Positions 17,664 to 25,037 of a stretch of DNA of 64,000 nt are shown here, one piece after another (positions within the stretch are counted from its first letter, which is position 1; every line of letters begins with the position of its first letter). The notes beneath the pieces were generated by a model. That model had not been told where the DNA came from, did no database searches, and saw only the letters and a list, made by a program, of their open reading frames with translations. Location: the NCBI GenBank assembly GCA_023437225.1, contig JAEZGS010000007.1, positions 1 to 64,000 of the forward strand, written 5' to 3'. The position numbers and the translations under genes are program-made. This DNA is from Bacteroidota bacterium. GTDB taxonomy: Bacteria > Bacteroidota > Bacteroidia > Chitinophagales > Chitinophagaceae.

Positions 17664-18644
17664 TTATGGCAATTCGCTGCTGTATTTTTTGCATGCTTGC
17701 TGCACCGTTTCTTCGAGCGGGCGGAATGCAAACCCCGGAAGCGCATCCAGTACGCTCGAATTGTCGAAGTAAGTTACCGAATTTGCAATACGTGCGCTTT
17801 CTCTTGTAAGCAGTGTTTTCTTTCCAAACATTGATTTCAATCTTTCCACTCTCCATGCAATCGAGGAAAGAAATGGCGTTGCTTCCCGTACTGGACGCTT
17901 CTTCCCAAATCCATCGGCAATTGTGTCAAATAGTTTTTTGAACGACCAGTTATCGGAATTAAGAATAAATCTTTTGGACTGTATCGATGATTCCATCAAC
18001 ATCACGACTGCTTTTGCTGCATCTTCAACATCGACGAAGCCATTTACTCCATTGCTGTAGTAAGGGAATTCATTATAAACGCTTCTGAAAAGCGCGCAAC
18101 TTGAACTGTTCCAATCCCCATAGCCAAGGATGGTACTGGGATTTACAATCACTGAATTCACGCCCTCTGCCATCCCTCTCCATACTTCCAGTTCGCCCTG
18201 ATATTTACTTACCGCATAGTGTGTATTGATGCTGCTCTCCGTCCATTTCTTTTGTTCGTTAACAGTATCTCCGTTTCTGGTTCTTCCCAATGCTGCAATT
18301 GAGCTGACGTGTACGAATCTTTTAATGCCTGCATCAATAGACGCGTTCACTACATTTGCCGTGCCTTCAACATTCGTTTTAAACATACGCTCTTTATCGC
18401 GCGAATGAAAAGACACCACTGCAGCAGAGTGGATGACCGCTGTTGCTCCTGCAAACGCCTCTTCGAGCGATACCACGTCGAGAATATCGCCTTCGATCCA
18501 TTCAACCCTGTCAAGAATCTGTTTGGATATAAAGTGAGGAAGTGACCGGTTCCTTCTGATTGCGCGCACGGAATATCCTTTTTCAATAAGTTCTTTGATA
18601 ATATAAGCGCCAAGAAATCCCGTACCGCCAGTGACTACTACCAT
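17664..18644 (-). CDS. NAD-dependent epimerase/dehydratase family protein
   Basis: A 326-residue extended SDR. The cofactor loop is VTGGTGFLGAYI at the very N-terminus; the catalytic Tyr-x3-Lys is in THYAVSKYQGE, and the fold continues with VIVNPSTILGYGDW. It resembles the dihydroflavonol-reductase-like or hopanoid-associated sugar epimerase group more than UDP-galactose epimerases, but substrate is not determinable. It lies 18 bases upstream of the carboxypeptidase-domain gene on the same strand and is likely cotranscribed. Confidence 0.88.
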   Translation of the reverse strand: MVVVTGGTGFLGAYIIKELIEKGYSVRAIRRNRSLPHFISKQILDRVEWIEGDILDVVSLEEAFAGATAVIHSAAVVSFHSRDKERMFKTNVEGTANVVNASIDAGIKRFVHVSSIAALGRTRNGDTVNEQKKWTESSINTHYAVSKYQGELEVWRGMAEGVNSVIVNPSTILGYGDWNSSSCALFRSVYNEFPYYSNGVNGFVDVEDAAKAVVMLMESSIQSKRFILNSDNWSFKKLFDTIADGFGKKRPVREATPFLSSIAWRVERLKSMFGKKTLLTRESARIANSVTYFDNSSVLDALPGFAFRPLEETVQQACKKYSSELP

Positions 18645-18715
18645 ATTTCAATATTGAACCGCCTTGTAGATGTTTAAAGGCCCAAGTTAAGTAACAAACA
18701 GCAAGCCATCGTATT

Positions 18716-19567
18716 TCAGTAGTTGTAATAACCACTACCGCTCTTTTTTCCGAGCAGTCCCTGCTTTACCATGTCCTGTTGAACAGGCGATGGCTTCAAT
18801 CGATCGGGAGATCCAAGTGCCTCGTAAACCTGCTTGCTCACACCGTAGTTGATATCGTTGCCAATGAGATCCATCAATCGGAACGGACCCATTTTGAATC
18901 CGGTCGACTCCATCAATAAATCAATCTGTTCCACCGTTGCCTTATCCTGTTCCAGCATTCGCAGGGCTTCAAGGTAATACGGGCGGGCCACACGATTCAC
19001 AATGAATCCAGGTGCATCTTTACAAATGACTGCATGCTTTCCCAGTTGCAGAGCCATGCTGCCGAGTTGGGCAATTGTTTGTTCCGATGTTTTCTCTGCG
19101 CGAACAATTTCCACAAGTTTCATGATCGCCGGTGGATTAAAGAAGTGCATGCCGGCAAACCTTTCCGGTCGTGTGACCGACTTGGCGAGAGTTGTTACCG
19201 ATAATGAAGAAGTGTTGCTTGCAATTATGGTCTCGGAGGAATTCAATTCATCGAGCTGCATGAGCAATAACTGCTTCGCATCCGGATCTTCTATGATCGC
19301 CTCAATAATTATGTCTGCAATGCAGTCAGTAACTTTTGTGGAATAGCCAATGCGTTCGGCGATGGCTTCAGATTGAATTGGACTGATCTTTCCTTTCTGT
19401 TGCAATAGTTTCAGCGCCTCTTCAATTGTATGCTTGGCAGAGGAAAGTACCTCCTGGTTTGGGTCGAAGAGGATGGTCCGGTATCCGCATGTTGCTGCGG
19501 CCTGGGCAATGCCCCTGCCCATGGTTCCCGCCCCACAAACACATATTGATAATTGCTGATCCTGCAT
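18716..19567 (-). CDS. 3-hydroxybutyryl-CoA dehydrogenase type
   Basis: A 283-residue NAD-dependent 3-hydroxyacyl-CoA dehydrogenase. ICVCGAGTMGRGIAQ is the Rossmann loop, the catalytic His lies in GMHFFNPPAIMKLVEIV, SNTSSLSV and the C-terminal domain start DAPGFIVNRVARPYYLEALRM follow, and GPFRLMDLIGND closes the active site. Likely function is 3-hydroxybutyryl-CoA oxidation or the reverse reduction. The ATG at 19567 sits two bases after the pheS stop; a TTG two codons upstream is the alternative. A second, degenerate member of this family is encoded at 38467-39093. Confidence 0.93.
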   Translation of the reverse strand: MQDQQLSICVCGAGTMGRGIAQAAATCGYRTILFDPNQEVLSSAKHTIEEALKLLQQKGKISPIQSEAIAERIGYSTKVTDCIADIIIEAIIEDPDAKQLLLMQLDELNSSETIIASNTSSLSVTTLAKSVTRPERFAGMHFFNPPAIMKLVEIVRAEKTSEQTIAQLGSMALQLGKHAVICKDAPGFIVNRVARPYYLEALRMLEQDKATVEQIDLLMESTGFKMGPFRLMDLIGNDINYGVSKQVYEALGSPDRLKPSPVQQDMVKQGLLGKKSGSGYYNY

Positions 19568-19569
19568 GA

Positions 19570-20601
19570 TCAAATCGCTGGGCCGAATTGCCGGAGAAAT
19601 CTTACGTCATTCTCACTGAACAACCGGATATCATTAATTCCATATTTCAGTAGTGCAGGTCTTTCGATTCCCATTCCAAATGCAAACCCGGTGTATTTGT
19701 TAGAATCAATGCCGCAGTTCTCCAGGACATTTGGATGGATCATACCACAACCAAGTATCTCCAGCCAGCCTGTTTTTTTACAAACGTTGCAACCCTTGCC
19801 TTCACAAAGCTGGCAACTGATATCCATTTCTGCACTTGGCTCGGTGAATGGAAAATAACTGGGACGAAAACGAACTTTTACATCCTTGCCATACATCTCC
19901 TGCACGAAGAAGTACAATGTTTGTTTCAGATCTGCAAACGAAACCTGTTCGTCAATATACAATCCTTCTACCTGGTGGAAGAAGCAATGCGAACGAGCAC
20001 TGATCGTCTCATTTCTGTAAACACGGCCCGGGCAGATGATCCTTAAAGGAAGCTTTCCTTTTTCCATCTCACGGATCTGGATATTGCTCGTATGCGTGCG
20101 TAGCAACCAGTCGGGGTTCTGGTTGATATAAAAGGTGTCCTGCATATCCCGTGCTGGATGATGTTCAGGAAGATTCAATGCAGTGAAGTTGTGCCAGTCG
20201 TCCTCAATTTCCGGTCCCTCAGCAACAGCGAAACCCAAACGTTGAAACACTTCAATGATGCGGTTGCGCATAAGGCTAATGGGGTGGCGACTGCCTAATG
20301 GAAACTGATCGCCGGGAAGCGTCAGGTCAATATTGCTTTTTTCTTTCTCAGTGCTGGTTTCGAGTTCCGACTTCCAGCGCTCATATTTGCTTTCAGCAAG
20401 TTGTTTGAAATCGTTTAGTACCTGTCCAAATTCTTTTTTTCGCTCAACGGGCACGTTGCGCATTTCTGTAAACAGGTTTTTTAGGATGCCTTTGGTACCC
20501 AGAAAACGTATGCGGTATGCCTCGAGTGAATCGGCTCCATTCACTGGTGTAGACTCTATTTCCTGCTTGTATTGTTCTATCTGTTGCAGCAGCTGTTCCA
20601 T
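19570..20601 (-). CDS. pheS: Phenylalanine-tRNA ligase alpha subunit
   Basis: Catalytic subunit of the PheS2-PheT2 synthetase that charges tRNA-Phe. The 343 residues have an N-terminal coiled coil (about residues 1-90) for tRNA binding and a class II core with motif 2 GRVYRNETISARSHCFFHQVEGLYID, PSYFPFTEPSAEMDI and motif 3 GFAFGMGIERPALLKYGI. A Cys-rich insertion (CQLCEGKGCNVCKKTGW) is present, a feature also seen in other bacterial PheS. The ATG at 20601 gives MEQLLQQIEQYK. pheT is not adjacent. Confidence 0.97.
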   Translation of the reverse strand: MEQLLQQIEQYKQEIESTPVNGADSLEAYRIRFLGTKGILKNLFTEMRNVPVERKKEFGQVLNDFKQLAESKYERWKSELETSTEKEKSNIDLTLPGDQFPLGSRHPISLMRNRIIEVFQRLGFAVAEGPEIEDDWHNFTALNLPEHHPARDMQDTFYINQNPDWLLRTHTSNIQIREMEKGKLPLRIICPGRVYRNETISARSHCFFHQVEGLYIDEQVSFADLKQTLYFFVQEMYGKDVKVRFRPSYFPFTEPSAEMDISCQLCEGKGCNVCKKTGWLEILGCGMIHPNVLENCGIDSNKYTGFAFGMGIERPALLKYGINDIRLFSENDVRFLRQFGPAI

Positions 20602-20657
20602 GGCGCAAAGATAGCTGTTAAAGTCCACTCAATGGAAATATCCCCTAATTTGCGGGC

Positions 20658-21797
20658 ATGTCTGATTTCAACCATTTCAAAGATTATCTCGATCCCATCA
20701 ATGCGGGAAAATTATCAGAAGATGAAGGTTATAAAGAGGGCCAGGTGGGGCGTTCGGTTCAGATGTTTGAAGACGAGCTTCCTGAAATTGAGGTGGCAGA
20801 CCTGGTTATTGTCGGATGCCCTGAAGAAAGAGGCGAATACATTCTTCCTTCCAACGATAACGCTCCTGATGCAATCCGTCAACAATTCTATTCACTATAC
20901 AACTGGCACAAGGAAATTCGCATCGCTGACATAGGAAATGTGCGCAGGGGAAACAGTCTGGCCGACAGCCACGCAGCATTGAAAATTATCCTGGGTGAAC
21001 TTATAGCCGCTGGCAAAACGGTGATCATTTTAGGGGGTTCACATGATTGTACACTTCCTCAATACCAGGCTTATGCAGCCGAGAGAACTTTAATTGAAGC
21101 GGTATGCATCGATGCCCGAATAGATATTGATATGGAGTCTCCTCGTCGCTGCGATAACTTCCTGATGGAGATACTCACCAGTGAACCCAATTATTTGCGG
21201 CACTATAATCACATTGGGTTTCAGAGTTACTTCGTGCATCCGCAGATGCTTGAAACAATGGATAAGCTGCGGTTTGATTGTTATCGTGTCGGTCATGTGC
21301 GGGAAAATGTAGAAGAGATGGAGCCGGTGATCCGGAGCGCCAACATGGTAAGCTTTGATATCGCTGCCATCGCAAATGCATTCGCTCCTTCAAATACTTT
21401 ATCACCTAATGGGCTTTCTGGCGAAGACGCCTGTGCACTTATGCGTTATGCCGGCATGAGCCCGGGGCTTTCAAGTATTGGCATATATGGATATAATGCA
21501 AGTCGCGACAATTCCCAGCTAACGGCAAAACAAATCGGGCAAATGTTATGGTATTTCGTAGATGGAGTGTACAAGGGGATGCGTGAGGCAGACCTTTCTG
21601 AAAAAAATTACTTCAACGAATACCACATCGCATTTGCGGAACTGGAGACAACATTTCTGCAAAGTAAAAAGACGGGCCGCTGGTGGATGCAGCTGCCCGA
21701 CCAAAATTACATCGCATGTTCCTATCACGATTATGTTCGCGCCAGCAGCAATGAACTTCCTGAACGCTGGTTGCGTGCGCAGGAGCGCAGTTTCTGA
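20658..21797 (+). CDS. Arginase/formimidoylglutamase-like protein with degenerate metal site
   Basis: A 379-residue ureohydrolase homologue of a type usually annotated formimidoylglutamase in Bacteroidota. The first motif is GGSHDCT (His129), but the second metal motif, normally DxHxD, reads D152-A-R-I-D156, and the third, normally SxDxDxxDP, reads S232-F-D-I-A-A-I, lacking later aspartates. Loss of several manganese ligands argues against classical arginase chemistry. No other histidine-degradation gene is in the window. TAATTTGC lies five bases before the ATG and could be a promoter box. Role unknown; a structural or regulatory pseudoenzyme is possible. Confidence 0.8.
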   Translation: MSDFNHFKDYLDPINAGKLSEDEGYKEGQVGRSVQMFEDELPEIEVADLVIVGCPEERGEYILPSNDNAPDAIRQQFYSLYNWHKEIRIADIGNVRRGNSLADSHAALKIILGELIAAGKTVIILGGSHDCTLPQYQAYAAERTLIEAVCIDARIDIDMESPRRCDNFLMEILTSEPNYLRHYNHIGFQSYFVHPQMLETMDKLRFDCYRVGHVRENVEEMEPVIRSANMVSFDIAAIANAFAPSNTLSPNGLSGEDACALMRYAGMSPGLSSIGIYGYNASRDNSQLTAKQIGQMLWYFVDGVYKGMREADLSEKNYFNEYHIAFAELETTFLQSKKTGRWWMQLPDQNYIACSYHDYVRASSNELPERWLRAQERSF

Positions 21798-21816
21798 TTT
21801 GTTTCAAACAGTTTCA

Positions 21817-23115
21817 ATGAGTGCCATTAAAAAATACACCTACGCTTTAGTGGTTTGCACTTTTGCAATCTGCTACAGCTTCGCTCAATCAGTCCGCACC
21901 CAGGACCCATTTACTGGGGACACTTCGTTGGCGTCTGCACACACAGGAATTCTTGTAGTGGATGCATCTTCAGGTAAGACGTTGATGAACTACCAGGCGA
22001 ACAGGTTCTTTGTCCCCGCCTCGAACATGAAGATCATTACAAGCTACCTGGCGATGAAGAATTTGGGCGATAGCATTGTCGGACTTCGATACATGCTTAA
22101 GGACACCGCATTATTCATTCGAGGCACTGGCGATCCTACTTTTCTGCATCCGCTTTATACCAGCCAGCCTGTGATGAATTTCCTGAAGAAAACATCGTTG
22201 CCGATTTACATCGATACAAGCAATTGGCGGTCTGAGCCATACGGTTCCGGCTGGTCATGGGACGATTATAGTGAATCCTACCTCGCTGAGCGAAGTGCTT
22301 TCCCGGTATATGGTAATGTGATACGATGGATACAGGAAAGAAGCGGAACAGTTAGTCAGGATGAAACAGAATTTGATCAATCGGTTTTTATTTACTCCAT
22401 TCCCGAAGTTGACTGGGATGTGCGTTTCGATCCCGCACCTGATGCAAAGGAATTTAAGGTCAAACGTCATTTTCATCGCAATGATTTTTTCATTACACAG
22501 GGCAGCGAAATGAAAAAAGAATTGCAGGTGCCTTACATTACCAACGGGTTTGAATCAGGATTGCAACTGATGCGCGACAGTATCGGCAGGAACATTCATA
22601 TGACGGCGTGGGTTCCAGCGGGTGAGTGGGATAGTTTGTTTTCTCAACCGCTTGACTCCATACTGAAGCCAATGATGAAAGAAAGCGATAATTTTTTTGC
22701 AGAGCAATTAATGTTGCTGATCAGTGATGTGAAATTGAAAGAGCTGAATGATCAACGACTACGTGATTCGTTAATTCAGACAGATCTTGGAATGATAAAC
22801 AAAAAGTCACGATGGGCCGATGGCAGTGGTCTGAGCAGATACAATCTTTTTACGCCATTGGATCTTGTTTTGGTACTCACACGCATGCGTGAACAGTTTG
22901 GAATGGACCGCATGCGGCGCATCTTTACACGATATCAACTTTCTAACGGGGATGCTTATGCGAAAACCGGCACATTGTCGGGCGTAGTTGCTTTCAGTGG
23001 CTATCTCCAAAAGAAAAACGGCAACATCCTCACATTTTCCGTGCTCATAAATAATCATCGCAGTTCAGCAAGTGCTGTACGAAGAAAGATATTCAGCTTA
23101 CTCGAGCGCTTATAA
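21817..23115 (+). CDS. dacB: D-alanyl-D-alanine carboxypeptidase/endopeptidase, PBP4 type
   Basis: Penicillin-binding protein 4 homologue (peptidase S13) that trims or cleaves peptidoglycan cross-links in the periplasm. About 432 residues after the ATG at 21817, whose signal peptide ends in CYSFAQ. Active-site motifs are SNMK (Ser69, Lys72), S290-D-N in KESDNFFAEQLML, and K383-T-G in AYAKTGTLSGVVAFSGY. It starts 19 bases after the arginase-like gene. An in-frame extension back to 21562 overlaps that gene and is not expected to be used. Confidence 0.92.
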   Translation: MSAIKKYTYALVVCTFAICYSFAQSVRTQDPFTGDTSLASAHTGILVVDASSGKTLMNYQANRFFVPASNMKIITSYLAMKNLGDSIVGLRYMLKDTALFIRGTGDPTFLHPLYTSQPVMNFLKKTSLPIYIDTSNWRSEPYGSGWSWDDYSESYLAERSAFPVYGNVIRWIQERSGTVSQDETEFDQSVFIYSIPEVDWDVRFDPAPDAKEFKVKRHFHRNDFFITQGSEMKKELQVPYITNGFESGLQLMRDSIGRNIHMTAWVPAGEWDSLFSQPLDSILKPMMKESDNFFAEQLMLLISDVKLKELNDQRLRDSLIQTDLGMINKKSRWADGSGLSRYNLFTPLDLVLVLTRMREQFGMDRMRRIFTRYQLSNGDAYAKTGTLSGVVAFSGYLQKKNGNILTFSVLINNHRSSASAVRRKIFSLLERL

Positions 23116-23120
23116 CATAG

Positions 23121-24980
23121 TTACTTATGAAAAAGTTGTTCGAGATAATCTTTTTTGAATTCGATGTATGTTGGATTTCCATTAGCAGTGGCGTTGGGTT
23201 GAAGACAATTGAATAATTCCTGCACCAAAGCTGTCATCTCTTTTTCATTAAGCGGAGTATTCGCCCTCACTGCCTGCTGGGCTGCCAGCGAACGAATCAG
23301 TTTTTCTTTTTTGCTAAACTGAATGTTTACGTTAAAGTGTTTGAAGTTTTCGATCACTGCTTCCAATGCGGTCTTCTCATTTCCCTGTTCAACATCAGCC
23401 GGTGTTCCCTGAATTACAAAAGCATTGGTACCAAACGGCTCAATGTGATACCCAAATTGATGCAAGTCTGGGATCAGCTCTTCGAGTATCACTGCATCCG
23501 AAGGGGATAACTGAAGAGTTGTTGGAAATAAACTCCTCTGCGTTACGACCGGCTTGCCTCGTGCTGCATCCAGTAAGCGTTCATACAATACGCGCTCATG
23601 TGCCAGCTGTTGATGCACAAGGATAAATCCCCGGTTGGTAGGCGTAACAATGTACGTATTGAGTAGCTGTGTAATGCTGTGTGTCGACTGGTCAACTTCC
23701 AATGCCGCTTTCTGAGAAAATCCCGCATGCTCGAAACTCTTATAAGAATATTGGCCCGTTTGAGTGACGGCTTCACTATGGGTTTCGGGGTGTGCGGCCA
23801 GGGATGATCGTTGCCAACCCTGAAGATTGCTTTTGGGTGTATCAATGAAATGCGCCTGGTTTTTCTGGGTAAAGGATTGAAAGATCGAAGATCCTGCAAC
23901 ATGCTCCATCGTCTCCTGTGTGAAGGGTTTGCTCACTGCATCAAGTTGCTGGATGGAAGGATCAAGATCAAAGTCAAGGGTAGGTGTGATACTGAATTGC
24001 GCAAGTGCATGTTTCACTGCGGCCTGCACAAACGCATATACGATTTTTTCGTCTTCAAATTTGATCTCTTGTTTTGTAGGATGCACATTTACATCAACCT
24101 GTGTAGGATCGAGTTCAATGAACAAAACGTACATCGGGTAACTGTCTGAGCTGATCATCTCCTGGTATGCAGTCATCACCGCATGATTGAGATATGGACT
24201 TTTGATGAACCGGTTATTAACGAAAAAATATTGATCACCGCGTGTTTTCTTTGCGGCATCTGGTTTACCAACAAAGCCTGTAATGTCGAGATAGTCTGTC
24301 TTCTCCTGCACATTCACCAGCTTCGAAGTGTACTGGCTGCCCAATACCTGTACGATGCGTTGCTTGAGTGTTCCCTTTTCAAGATGAAATACCTGTTGGC
24401 CATTGCTCGTAAGAGAGAAAAAAATTCCGGGAAAAGCCATCGCAACACGAATGAACTCGTCGATGATATGACGCATTTCTGCCGCATTGCTTTTTAGGAA
24501 GTTTCTTCTTGCAGGAACGTTGAAGAAGAGATTTTTCATGGAGATACATGTGCCTGGCTGACATGCGACAGGTTCCTGTACTTTAACTATACTGTTCTCA
24601 ATTTCAAGGTAACTGCCGGTTTGTTCATCATGTTTCCTTGTTTTCAATTCCACTTGTGCAACTGCCGCGATCGAAGCAAGTGCCTCACCGCGGAACCCCA
24701 TTGTCTTTATGTGAAAGAGATCATCAATATTTCGGATCTTGGAAGTGGCATGGCGTTCAAAGCACATACGCGCATCCATTTCACTCATCCCTTTTCCATT
24801 ATCGATCACCTGGATCAATGCTTTGCCTGCGTCATTGACAATTAATCGGATCTCTGTGGCTCCCGCATCAACAGCGTTTTCCAACAATTCCTTCACTGCA
24901 CTGGCCGGCCGCTGAATTACCTCTCCCGCCGCAATCTGGTTGGCGATGTTATCCGGTAATAATTGAATGATGTCTGCCAA
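23121..24980 (-). CDS. mutL: DNA mismatch repair protein MutL
   Basis: Couples MutS mismatch recognition to strand processing. The 619 residues start with the GHKL ATPase domain: ANQIAAGEVIQRPASAVKEL, DNGKGM, ATSKIRNIDDL and GFRGEALASIAA; the transducer domain and a dimerisation domain (from about residue 430) follow. The start is the TTG at 24980, which gives the universal MADIIQLLP; no ATG is available there. In the C-terminal domain the endonuclease motif DQHAxxExxxxE reads HQQLAHERVLYE, and CPHGRPT is replaced by PNATANGNPTY, so nuclease activity is doubtful. It converges on dacB with 5 bases between. Confidence 0.95.
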   Translation of the reverse strand: MADIIQLLPDNIANQIAAGEVIQRPASAVKELLENAVDAGATEIRLIVNDAGKALIQVIDNGKGMSEMDARMCFERHATSKIRNIDDLFHIKTMGFRGEALASIAAVAQVELKTRKHDEQTGSYLEIENSIVKVQEPVACQPGTCISMKNLFFNVPARRNFLKSNAAEMRHIIDEFIRVAMAFPGIFFSLTSNGQQVFHLEKGTLKQRIVQVLGSQYTSKLVNVQEKTDYLDITGFVGKPDAAKKTRGDQYFFVNNRFIKSPYLNHAVMTAYQEMISSDSYPMYVLFIELDPTQVDVNVHPTKQEIKFEDEKIVYAFVQAAVKHALAQFSITPTLDFDLDPSIQQLDAVSKPFTQETMEHVAGSSIFQSFTQKNQAHFIDTPKSNLQGWQRSSLAAHPETHSEAVTQTGQYSYKSFEHAGFSQKAALEVDQSTHSITQLLNTYIVTPTNRGFILVHQQLAHERVLYERLLDAARGKPVVTQRSLFPTTLQLSPSDAVILEELIPDLHQFGYHIEPFGTNAFVIQGTPADVEQGNEKTALEAVIENFKHFNVNIQFSKKEKLIRSLAAQQAVRANTPLNEKEMTALVQELFNCLQPNATANGNPTYIEFKKDYLEQLFHK

Positions 24981-25037
24981 TTCTTCTTAATTTGAGTTGC
25001 AAAATACGCAATAATCTAAGCCTTTAAGCAAGCTATT

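Noticed and set aside
21562..21816. Long N-terminal extension of the PBP4-type gene
   Set aside because: Overlaps the end of the arginase-like gene and precedes a complete signal peptide at 21817, so it would abolish export.
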